Assembly (NCBI GenBank): GCA_001970955.1
Contig: MPUH01000771.1
Span: 1-35,505 of the forward strand
Direction of reading: 5' to 3'
Source of the DNA: Stentor coeruleus
Taxonomy: Eukaryota > Ciliophora > Heterotrichea > Heterotrichida > Stentoridae
DNA length: 35,505 bases
Shown here one piece after another: positions 27,201-34,528 of this stretch (position 1 is its first letter; each line of letters starts with the position of its first letter). The notes beneath the pieces were generated by a model, which searched no databases, was not told the DNA's origin, and saw nothing but the letters and a program-made list of their open reading frames with translations. The translations under genes were made by a program, and so were the position numbers.

Positions 27201-30127
27201 TCTTTAAGTCTGTCAATACGAGCTTCTAAGACAACTGGTCCTTGAGAATTACCTATTTTAACAGATTTTTTATTTGGTGGAGTGACAATTTTTGTATACC
27301 AGATCATGTCAGGTTTGTCTGATGAATATTCAGGCATTGCGGTTGAGAAATTGTAAATTTGCCGACTTTCCATGTCTAATAAGGTCACATTTAGAAGAAG
27401 TTCTTGAGAATTTAAAACAGCCCAATAGGAATCGAAGAATTCTGATGGGATTGGACGACGGAAACGATCAAAATATGTTGGTAAGGATTTGTAAGGGATG
27501 AAAGAAAGCTCTGAGGGGCTACGAACCCAGTCTAACTTTAGAGATGCTGGAGGGAAACATCCTAAAATAAATTCCATTTGAGACATCCCGGGGTTGGCGA
27601 GTTTTTCCCATTTTTCATTGAATACTGATAAACTAATAACATAATCCCTTCCTTTCTGATACTNCTTTAGAGATGCTGGAGGGAAACATCCTAAAATAAA
27701 TTCCATTTGAGACATCCCGGGGTTGGCAAGTTTTTCCCATTTTTCATTGAATACTGATAAACTAATAACATAATCCCTTCCTTTCTGATACTCCGGACAC
27801 TGAAGTTTCAAATATCTCTTCTCCTTNTCCGGACACTGAAGTTTCAAATATCTCTTCTCCTTAGAAATTTTTTTCTGCATAATCTGAGCTCTTTCTCCAT
27901 CTTTAACAATTTCTTTATGCTGATTAGGATAATCATCCCACCCTAATGGTCCTCCTAAAAGTTCTAAAATCGCTGTGGAACCAGGTGTTAAAACAATAGC
28001 ATTTGTTTTTTCATTAAAAGTTAAAGTTTTATTATTCCCAACAATCTCAACTTTTTCTATAAGTCCCAAAGATAATGGGTTAAAAATTCCAACCCTTCCT
28101 TCTTTAGAACTTAATCTAATCTCAGGTTGTATTGGTGAAGGATCATAAGGTTCATGTATTAAATGTGCAACAATAATAGCTTGACCTTCATTAATTGCTT
28201 CAATACCTCTAATTTCACAAACTCCACTTAATCTTTCTAAATCTTCAACCAATACTTTATTTTTAATTTTGAGTATATCAGTAGATTTATGTGCTTCCCA
28301 ATCAAGGAATATTGATGAACAATTATGGAAAACTCGACCTTTACTTGCAAAACCTTTAATTTCAGCAGTCTGAGTTGTCCCTTTAACCAATTCAATCCTT
28401 TCATTTTCCCATTGTAACTGTTCAACAAGAGCTACTTCGACTTCTATTGAATCAAAATTCTCATTGTTGTGTATATCAACAACTGTTATTATTGTATTAC
28501 CAAGTCTATGGGCATAAATAATCCCATTCTGAGCAACTGAAACTAATGTTGAATCTTTACTTTCCCATGTTAAAGCATAAGATCCACCTGTAACTTTAAA
28601 TTTATATTCCTGAGCGAGATGCGATTTTTTATCAGGCCCTTGACTCATAACAGCAAAATACGGCAAAAGTATAGGTTTTTTATCTTCCATAATCCTCACA
28701 GGTTTTATAATACTTGCATCTTCAGTATCTGTAATAACCATATCAAAACATCTTGAATAACTAGTTTCAAACCTTTCAAGTTTAGCTGAAACTTTTGTTA
28801 ACAAAATGTTGTTGGTAAAATCATCAGGAAGGATTGGGATGACTACCATTTCCCCTTTGTTTTTGTTTTGAGATACAACCTGCCATAAGCGATTATCTGC
28901 AAAAGTAAATGAAAATACAGCATTTGATGGGATTGTTATTTCTTTATTTCTCCATAAAAGCTGTACTCGTAATAAATATTTTTTCCCTGATATTATATAC
29001 CAATTAGACTTAGGTTTTTCTTTAGGATTTACAAGAAGACTAAACTCTTCAGCAGTATATAAATTTTTATATTCAGAATCTTGTATATATGGTTCTACAA
29101 CTATTATCATACTATCAGGTTTTACAACATTGACTTCACATTGGACAATATTGCTTTCAATTTTACTATCTTGGACTATAACACTCCATTTACCTTCATT
29201 TGTTTGAGTTTCTAAGTTACCATTTGGTCCTATGTTGATATCTTTACTTGTTGAACTCCAATGATAATCATTTGTTGGCATGGAAACTTCTTTATGCATT
29301 TTGCCTTCGAGGATTTTAAAAAGTCTATATGGGAATTTAGCACATGTTGGTAAATAAACTTCAGGAGATGGGAGTAAAGTGAAAGGCTCGGATATATAAA
29401 TTACAGTCCAAGCTATAGGTAAATTTTCATAACCTGGTTCTTCGATTTTTAAAGTTATATTGGCAACTCCTGTTGATTTCCCTTCTACAAGAATCATATC
29501 GCTTTGGTAATTGGAATTTTCGATTTCTCTTCGGATTGGACTTAAGGTTGCCCAGGAGTCTTTAAGTTTAGGAAGTCCCATGCTTTCACTGCCTTTAACA
29601 ATTTGCCAGCGAAAACGCAAACCTTCTAGACTGGAAAACACGTTGCCATCTTCATCAAAGGCTTGAGCAAAGAGTTTTTGATTATCTAAGACTCTAAAAC
29701 TCTTAACTGTTGTAAGAATTTCTAGGCGGGAAATCCGACCAACTTTGACCTCGCACTTTAAAGTTTCCCCGCGTCTTGTCTGATCCACCGCTGTAATCAA
29801 AGTTACTGGAGGATGATCGACCATAGCCACAGGTTCTAATAAAGCTCCAGGATAGCACTCTAGTCCTTGATATTGACATACATTAGATGAATCTTGACAG
29901 TCTACTTCAATTTGGAAATTTTCGCTATTTAGTTCAGTCATGGCCACAACTTTGGAATTTGCGGTATACCACTTGTAGCAACCTTCATATGCTTGGATAA
30001 CATATTTCACATGATTTGCATTTTGAGCGTTCAAAGTTTGTGGAAGCAATAAATACACATCGCTGATTTTAGGCCTCGCGGCTAAAGTTCCATAAGCAAT
30101 GCATATAAGATATAGTAGCAAAGCCAT
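24230..30127 (-). CDS. NUP210: Nuclear pore membrane glycoprotein gp210 (Nup210-like)
   Basis: The open frame is 1965 codons as assembled, but two duplications around single Ns (27536-27792 and 27792-27862) add 129 and 36 nt. Collapsing them leaves 1910 residues, close to gp210 of plants and animals (about 1890-1920). It has an N-terminal signal peptide (MALLLYLICIAYGTLAA). The start of the mature protein matches gp210: LLLPQTLNAQNA, then EGCYKWYTANSKVVAM, and later FRVLDNQKLFAQAFDEDGN. A long series of Ig-like/invasin-like beta domains fills the lumenal part. A single membrane helix at about 1832-1850 (corrected numbering) is followed by a 60-residue proline-rich tail. gp210 is a ring component in the lumen of the nuclear envelope at the pore. 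The gene is intronless, and the duplications keep frame because both are multiples of three. Confidence 0.9.
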   Translation of the reverse strand: MALLLYLICIAYGTLAARPKISDVYLLLPQTLNAQNANHVKYVIQAYEGCYKWYTANSKVVAMTELNSENFQIEVDCQDSSNVCQYQGLECYPGALLEPVAMVDHPPVTLITAVDQTRRGETLKCEVKVGRISRLEILTTVKSFRVLDNQKLFAQAFDEDGNVFSSLEGLRFRWQIVKGSESMGLPKLKDSWATLSPIRREIENSNYQSDMILVEGKSTGVANITLKIEEPGYENLPIAWTVIYISEPFTLLPSPEVYLPTCAKFPYRLFKILEGKMHKEVSMPTNDYHWSSTSKDINIGPNGNLETQTNEGKWSVIVQDSKIESNIVQCEVNVVKPDSMIIVVEPYIQDSEYKNLYTAEEFSLLVNPKEKPKSNWYIISGKKYLLRVQLLWRNKEITIPSNAVFSFTFADNRLWQVVSQNKNKGEMVVIPILPDDFTNNILLTKVSAKLERFETSYSRCFDMVITDTEDASIIKPVRIMEDKKPILLPYFAVMSQGPDKKSHLAQEYKFKVTGGSYALTWESKDSTLVSVAQNGIIYAHRLGNTIITVVDIHNNENFDSIEVEVALVEQLQWENERIELVKGTTQTAEIKGFASKGRVFHNCSSIFLDWEAHKSTDILKIKNKVLVEDLERLSGVCEIRGIEAINEGQAIIVAHLIHEPYDPSPIQPEIRLSSKEGRVGIFNPLSLGLIEKVEIVGNNKTLTFNEKTNAIVLTPGSTAILELLGGPLGWDDYPNQHKEIVKDGERAQIMQKKISKEKRYLKLQCPXKEKRYLKLQCPEYQKGRDYVISLSVFNEKWEKLANPGMSQMEFILGCFPPASLKXYQKGRDYVISLSVFNEKWEKLANPGMSQMEFILGCFPPASLKLDWVRSPSELSFIPYKSLPTYFDRFRRPIPSEFFDSYWAVLNSQELLLNVTLLDMESRQIYNFSTAMPEYSSDKPDMIWYTKIVTPPNKKSVKIGNSQGPVVLEARIDRLKDGTVISPAVVSSLNNEVVNNVQVIPEQYSIYLHARNVLEVSILHGSGYFEVTANSTDILQFTYDGYRKISVFPKRSGRVSIKIEDIGLPGSDPAYSNILVSLLAGMELKEGGLIPVNSTIPLTLISLDSEGHAFNIEEMKWMGLELSFGDAFRIISTSSNYNEWELKGNKLGEFQVYAIGYKTQMRDDDKYTVRSNVVVIDVFPPLEIVPGEILLLPGAKYTLNYRGGPDPSKYSYYSIFTQWVIKDEKIANIDSNSGLLTALKVGDTPIELQMIRKRNLLTQAGARIRVRLATSVGIIGMGPGRTVLKDSATRLIAQLYHMGEEFTDSTMSISYIWKSNSPTVYSIFQENEDPDKQVAVTGLALTGGKSDITLHVDIQYPNEYRDADHLFNSKATASVDFGMFSQTPSHRCHSYITFNCDEEFPRWLDSIVFLMPPHSSYRLTLSKEEKTSFRCLDCREDFLKITDNGILTAGSQKGESTIVIQHGRIKGDYHMVSIAISEIESIHIDRSYTSRNIALGSELEFDITYQDSMARSFPKHFEYGIDVGLEVSNSRVLQATFENRNTTLKIYSQYVGETIVKVFLNKNPSIKDIIKISVTSVMKPVSPISLHLGGEIQFETTHSTPAGVTGSWSSENSNILMVSDSGYAKSLQEGDTYVHYREKSMDLKSFVIINKVKAIELGHDAPQQITNYEKFMSFRDKYKVPIRLFADVEKSKEFIKLNEEQRKNVKQNIHVRCFTPSHADFVFVESEIEKAEKDRWSDEPGYGCYVTPIINPTTVSIAPRDLIINVVVSAKGKSLYIFESSVSLPFVPKFTLPGQDKQIILTGKMTSHSILISGSCVTLQANSDTSYISVRKYETSGKCMLEINILNTEGEIKLRKIEIIDSITGQKEELLISYYADASKADFSAPMNVNDFFILLAMIVLMCVIYNYFKNTNPQPVPPYRGINYPPPPARYPGNIPQPRNTPGPIGPASTPSSSAFKNIGYRPNF
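27536..27792. repeat. Assembly artefact: 128-nt duplication around one N
   Basis: 27536-27663 and 27665-27792 are the same 128 nt apart from one base (G at 27599, A at 27728), with N at 27664. The difference is silent (a Leu codon). It inserts 43 false codons in the gp210 frame. Confidence 0.9.
27792..27862. repeat. Assembly artefact: 35-nt duplication around one N
   Basis: 27792-27826 and 27828-27862 are identical, with N at 27827. It inserts 12 false codons in the gp210 frame. Together with the preceding duplication it suggests a tiny contig between two overlapping contigs. Confidence 0.9.
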
Positions 30128-30540
30128 TTATAAGAGAAATTCCAACATATAAGATTAGTTTTTTTTATGTAAAGCTCTGTAGTTTTTATATTGAAAAATA
30201 ATAATAATAATAGGAAGGATTAGGATATGTTGTAAAGATAACCTTAGGACTGGAAGGATTAAAGGAAAAAGGATTGCTTTGAAGAAATGCTGTGCTATTC
30301 GATTAAAGAAAGTTTTGGAAATTATTTATTTGTTGTGAAATTGATTTATCTATCCTTACCCTTAACAACATGAGATTATATCATGTCATTTATATAAAAC
30401 CAAAAATAACCCAATTCTTACAACTCAATTTTTAAAAAAACTCTTGTTATGACCTTAATATTCTATTAGAATCTTAAGCTTTAAAACTTCTAAATCTAGA
30501 AGATAACAACATAACTTCCTAGCAAATAATATCAAACCAA
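30128..30540. other. 5' flank of the gp210 gene
   Basis: The plus strand is C-poor and G-containing for about 200 nt (a minus-strand 5' flank) and then G-poor from about 30390 to 30540. No ORF is seen. Confidence 0.5.
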
Positions 30541-30544
30541 TGCA

Positions 30545-31050
30545 AATATTTTTTATATTTAAAGAAATACAACGTAAACTCTAATACTTTAGCTGATTGA
30601 AAATCAATTGAAGAAATAGAGGAAATCCTAGGGAAATTTAAAGAGCAAAGAAGGGCTTGCAACCAAAATTTTACTAAAAAATAAGAATGAGTTTGTTTAA
30701 GTTTAATGCTATTACTAGTATTGGGTCTTTATAGATGTTGAACGATTTAGCAATAAAAAATCAAAAAGGTTATTTAAATCAAATGCTGATAATCTTGATG
30801 TTTTGAATTCATATAAATGTAATGAGCTTATTGCTAAAAATGGCTGAATAAACGAGATATTTTGTAAAGTGATATCAGAACAAGACTCAGGCAGAATTCA
30901 AAGAAAAAAAAAACACAAAGGCAGAATTCAAAGAAAAAAAAACACAATAAATGGAATATCATGATTGAGTTCTTAGACAGCAACCTCAAAAGAAATAACT
31001 ATTATACTATAAGTGATAATGAAAACATCTAGGTTGAAGATATTAATTAG
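30545..31050 (+). pseudogene. Eroded coding relic on the plus strand
   Basis: Several short, protein-like plus-strand stretches occur in shifting frames and are broken by all three stop codons: SIEEIEEILGKFKEQRRA near 30600, KSKRLFKSNADNLDVLNSYK near 30760-30830, and NIMIEFLDSNLKRNNYYT near 30960, ending ENI-TAG-VEDIN-TAG at 31048-31050. A 30-nt tandem duplication (30890-30947) lies in the middle. The composition differs from the surrounding low-complexity DNA. I read it as a decayed gene of unknown type. Its end overlaps the 3' end of the next minus-strand gene. Confidence 0.35.
30890..30947. repeat. Tandem duplication of a 29-30 nt unit
   Basis: GGCAGAATTCAAAG followed by an A-run and CACAA appears twice in direct succession; the copies differ by one A in the homopolymer. 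It is a likely slippage event within the relic. Confidence 0.75.
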
Positions 31051-32755
31051 TTAAAATCTTATCACTTTTATCTGAGGATTTTCCTACTTTCTTTTCTAAT
31101 TCTTTCATTATTTCCTTATCTTCTGCCGTAATTTTTGCTTTTAGAATTTCCTCTTTTCTACTGTTTAAAATACTTGTTTTTGAAGCTATATCCGTAAAGT
31201 ACTCTTCGATTTTTTTCCTTTCTTCTATTATTTCTTCATAAAAAACTAATTTTTCTGACTGAAGTTCTTGTCTTTCATTAGTTAAATCGTCTTTTACAAA
31301 GTCAAGTCTCAACCTTTCATCTTTGAGCATTTTTTCATACAATTCAATTTCCAAGTTTTTTTCTTCAAGTTCGCGTTCTTTTATAATAACTTTTGTCATT
31401 ATTTCATCTTTAAACTGGTCTTCAATCCTCTGATGTTCAATTCTTTCCTGCTCGATTTTCCGAGCTCGGATCTTTTCAAGTTCTTTTTTTTCAAGGTCAA
31501 TCCTTTCTTGTTCACGTTTTTCTTGTATTTTCCGTTCACATTCTTGACGGTGTTGTTCTTTCATAGTTTTTTCTATTATTTCCTTTTCCCTATAAGCTAA
31601 ATTTTCAAGTTTTTCACGTTCTTTTTCTTGTTTTATTTTCTCATCTTTAAGTTGTGAATTCCTAATTTCTTTTTCCCTAATTTTTTTCAATAACGATTTA
31701 CGTTCATAAGCTTCTTGTCTTGGTATTGTTCTAGTAAAACCATTAAAAATTTCGTTTTTTATATTAGATTCTGATTTTGTTGTACAAAGTTTGCTTGAGT
31801 TTGAAAATGAACTGTTTTTATTTTTTGAAGAAAAGTTATGGGTTTCTTCTTTATGGAAACTATCATGATCAATATGTGAGGAATTTAAGGCAAAACTTGG
31901 TGAGGAGTTTAAGGCAAAACTAGGTGAATCGTAAAAATCAAGTTTTTCTATTGAACTTGAGGAACGCTTTATATTGTTTACTTTTGGGATTTTATTGAGA
32001 AGTTCTAGTTTTAGAAGGGTGTTGGACTTTTTTTCGTTTTCAAGTTTGGATTTCTCTTCGTTTATAACTTTTAAGTCTTCTTTGATTGTTTTTTCTTTCC
32101 AGGCTATTATGGCTGCTTTTTCTTCGAGCTTTAGTGACTGCTGCAATATGTCCCAGGTTATGTTTTGGTTTTCTATTTTAGATTTCATGAGATCTGAGTG
32201 CATACCTTCAAATTTTTCAATGATTTCAAATGCTTTCTTCTCTTTTTCTTCTAGTTTTTCAATTTTTATTTCAAATTCTTTTTGGAGCCGGCATTTTAAT
32301 ATTACAATTTCTTTTTTTTCTTTTTGTAGTTTATTATTTTCTTCATCTTTATGTTTGGTCCATTCAGCGCATTTTTCATCAAATTCTTTTTTTCTTTTGT
32401 TGAGTAGTTCTTCATATTTAATTAAGTTTGCAGTAGTTTTTTTTAAGTACTCTTCTTTTTCTATGAATTCAATATTAAGCTGCTCTTTCATATCCTCTAA
32501 TATTTTCTGAAATGTTGAATCAAGTCTTTGTATAACTTTCTCCCAATTATCATCAAAAAAATTCATTTGAACATTTGGACAAAACTTGTTGACTATCTTT
32601 GCAAATCTTTGAGAGAAGTTAATTGCTTCATCACTTCGAAGTAAAACTGATTGACGATTATTTCTTTCTTTGTCGTAGCTTAACGAACTATGGCATCTTA
32701 TGCTATTTCCTTCATTAGACCTGGTTTTTGGGTTTAAGTTAAACTGCTTTTGCAT
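31043..32755 (-). CDS. Long charged coiled-coil protein
   Basis: A 570-residue protein starting MQKQFNLNPKTRSNEGNS. Residues about 90-265 and 335-545 are dense coiled coil, very rich in Glu, Lys, Arg, Ile and Leu (for example EREKLENLAYREKEIIEKTM). Between them is a Ser/Asn-rich linker with a tandem repeat of SPSFALNS (two 24-nt DNA units at about 31882-31929). The C-terminus reads KKVGKSSDKSDKILTN. There are no membrane segments. Such ERM/trichohyalin-like charged helices are typical of cytoskeletal or basal-body proteins, but no named family is recognised. The stop is TAA. The large antisense open frame over its middle is a shadow of the Glu/Lys-rich codons. Confidence 0.8.
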   Translation of the reverse strand: MQKQFNLNPKTRSNEGNSIRCHSSLSYDKERNNRQSVLLRSDEAINFSQRFAKIVNKFCPNVQMNFFDDNWEKVIQRLDSTFQKILEDMKEQLNIEFIEKEEYLKKTTANLIKYEELLNKRKKEFDEKCAEWTKHKDEENNKLQKEKKEIVILKCRLQKEFEIKIEKLEEKEKKAFEIIEKFEGMHSDLMKSKIENQNITWDILQQSLKLEEKAAIIAWKEKTIKEDLKVINEEKSKLENEKKSNTLLKLELLNKIPKVNNIKRSSSSIEKLDFYDSPSFALNSSPSFALNSSHIDHDSFHKEETHNFSSKNKNSSFSNSSKLCTTKSESNIKNEIFNGFTRTIPRQEAYERKSLLKKIREKEIRNSQLKDEKIKQEKEREKLENLAYREKEIIEKTMKEQHRQECERKIQEKREQERIDLEKKELEKIRARKIEQERIEHQRIEDQFKDEIMTKVIIKERELEEKNLEIELYEKMLKDERLRLDFVKDDLTNERQELQSEKLVFYEEIIEERKKIEEYFTDIASKTSILNSRKEEILKAKITAEDKEIMKELEKKVGKSSDKSDKILTN

Positions 32756-33233
32756 GATTATTATTACGATAATAAAAACCTATTATCAGTACTTTATAAT
32801 GACATTTTCACTATTTTTATTTAACAACAAAGAATATGCTCTTTGATTGAAATTCGATAAAATTTGGTAATATTAGCACATTATCGATACTTCAAATGAT
32901 AATTTCAAATACTATATAGAAACTCACAAGTAATTCCACAAGCCACCACATTCAAAAAAAATTATCCAACAATTCCATGCTAAAGTATTAAAAAAACATA
33001 TCATCAAACCCTAAAATATTAAACCCTATAAAATCCCAACATCGACAAAAGCCTATCATTAAAATCATCTACTCTATAATCTGCTTTGCAAAATCCCCAT
33101 CCCACTATCAAAAACCCAATAAGTTTTCAATACAAAATCCCAATTTTTCTGGCAACATAAAAAATCTGACTTTATAAATTCTATTATTGATCTTAAGTTA
33201 AAATATGTTATTTAATAGATATAAATAACATAC
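32756..33233. other. Divergent intergenic region
   Basis: AT-rich. From about 32930 to 33170 the plus strand is strongly G-poor and C-rich (CCCTAAAAT-like phrases), the 5' flank pattern of the plus-strand gene that follows. The left half is mixed. No ORF is seen. Confidence 0.5.
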
Positions 33234-34313
33234 ATGAATAAATATTTCAAAAGTCGTTTCTCAGCAGGCACAACCGAAAGTACCAACAAATCCAAGGTGA
33301 ACATTGAGTTTTTTCAACTACTTAAAAACTATATTAAGAGGAATCCAGGAAAATTAGTCTTAAATATTCCAGAAACTATAGTAATTAATTGTCCTGGATT
33401 TGATTCTTCATTATTATATACAGATACTGATAGTTGTATATACATGCAAGAAAACATCACATCTGAATAGTAATTTTTATAAAGTGTTCAAAGATTTTTA
33501 AAGCGATGTTATTATTTCCATAGAGAGCCATTCCCAATATTAGTACTCAAAGTCAATCGGGGGAATTTTTCCGACAGCTGCAAGGCCATGAAAACTTTAA
33601 AAGAGTCCTACTCACTTTGGAAGAAAAAAGCTGAAAATCCGACGTTTTTTTGTTATCAACGGTTTGTCATTCCTCCTAACGAAAGTGTGTCTAAAATCCG
33701 TGTTCTTTACAACATCCAACGAGGTCAAATGCTATTCCGAATGATTCTTCGTAGAGAAAACTCTATGACATCAGTCCCTTCATCATCTAAAAGAGGATGG
33801 ACTCGGCTTAAAACTTTGACTGCACCAGAAAAACCCCCTGACCCACAAGACAAGTATTTTGTTAGGAATGGGGAAGAAAACTCTCCTTATGAAAACGAAT
33901 TAAGAAATGACTCAATTATAGAACAGATGAAAAACCTTAAAAAAGTCATTGAGTTTGCTGAGTGTTCTGATGGAAGTTTTATTTTACTTGAAATTTATGC
34001 TGATTTTGTTCAATCTTTTCTTGGAGACTGGTTTTTTTTGAATATCACTAATTATAAAACTGAGTTTGTGGTTAATAAGAAAGCTAGTACAAGTCTTCCG
34101 AGGATGAAAAGGATGATAAAGTATAAGAGAGATGCTCAAAAGGCTACAACAGCTTTTGAGTCTGTAGCTAATATGTCTATGTGTAATCTTAATTTATCAT
34201 CGCAGGATATGCTAAGAAATGAAGTTTTAAAAGATCTAAGCTCACCGAAACGAGCACATTTAAAGACAAGTGATGAAATTTATAGAAAAGCCTATCATTT
34301 AAGAATAGAATAA
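33234..34313 (+). CDS. Unknown protein, one 15-nt intron
   Basis: Exon 1 is 33234-33469 and exon 2 is 33485 to TAA 34311-34313. Removing 33470-33484 keeps frame and joins ENITSEY to VQRFLKRCYYFHREPFPI, giving 354 residues. Without splicing, three stops (TAG, TAA, TAA) lie at the junction, and the downstream part would seem to start at an internal Met at 33588. The protein has an N-terminal basic Ser/Lys segment, a mixed alpha/beta-looking middle (FPILVLKVNRGNFSDS, then CYQRFVIPPNESVSKIRVLY), a Pro-rich loop (LTAPEKPPDPQDKYF) and a helical basic C-terminus. There is no signal peptide or membrane helix. Family not recognised; the globular character suggests a folded domain. Confidence 0.75.
33470..33484 (+). 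other. 15-nt intron
   Basis: GTAATTTTTATAAAG, with GT...AG ends and A at position 10. It splits a Tyr codon (TA|T) and its removal eliminates three in-frame stops. Confidence 0.88.
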
Positions 34314-34528
34314 TATATATACAAACTAGCATATCCCAATAAAAATAATATTTTCTTTATCTTAAAATCACACCTATCCATAAAATGCCATCATAAAATC
34401 CTAAAACAGATAATCTTCCTAAAAAATCCTCAAAAGTATATCTTTCTTATATAAAATCCTTTTCTAAACCCCTTCTCCAAGCAAATCTCAAAAATGATCA
34501 CATTTTCCTCTCTTGGTGAATTAATAAA
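34314..34528. other. Spacer before the patatin-like gene
   Basis: G-poor and C-rich on the plus strand over nearly its whole length, as in other plus-strand 5' flanks. Contains only short AT-rich repeats and no ORF. Confidence 0.5.

Noticed and set aside
10120-31050. An altered genetic code (TGA as Trp, TAA/TAG as Gln)
   Set aside because: It makes some relics readable, but every intact gene uses TGG and CAA/CAG and ends at TAA or TAG. Decay by C-to-T and G-to-A change explains the relics.
31974-32510. 178-codon plus-strand open frame rich in Phe and Ser
   Set aside because: It is exactly antisense to the Glu/Lys-rich coiled-coil gene; GAA/AAA codons read as TTC/TTT on the other strand, so stops are rare by composition alone.
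33588-34313. A separate gene starting at the internal Met at 33588
   Set aside because: The frame is the same as that of the upstream exon, and a 15-nt intron at 33470-33484 joins them without a stop. There is also no G-poor leader of its own.
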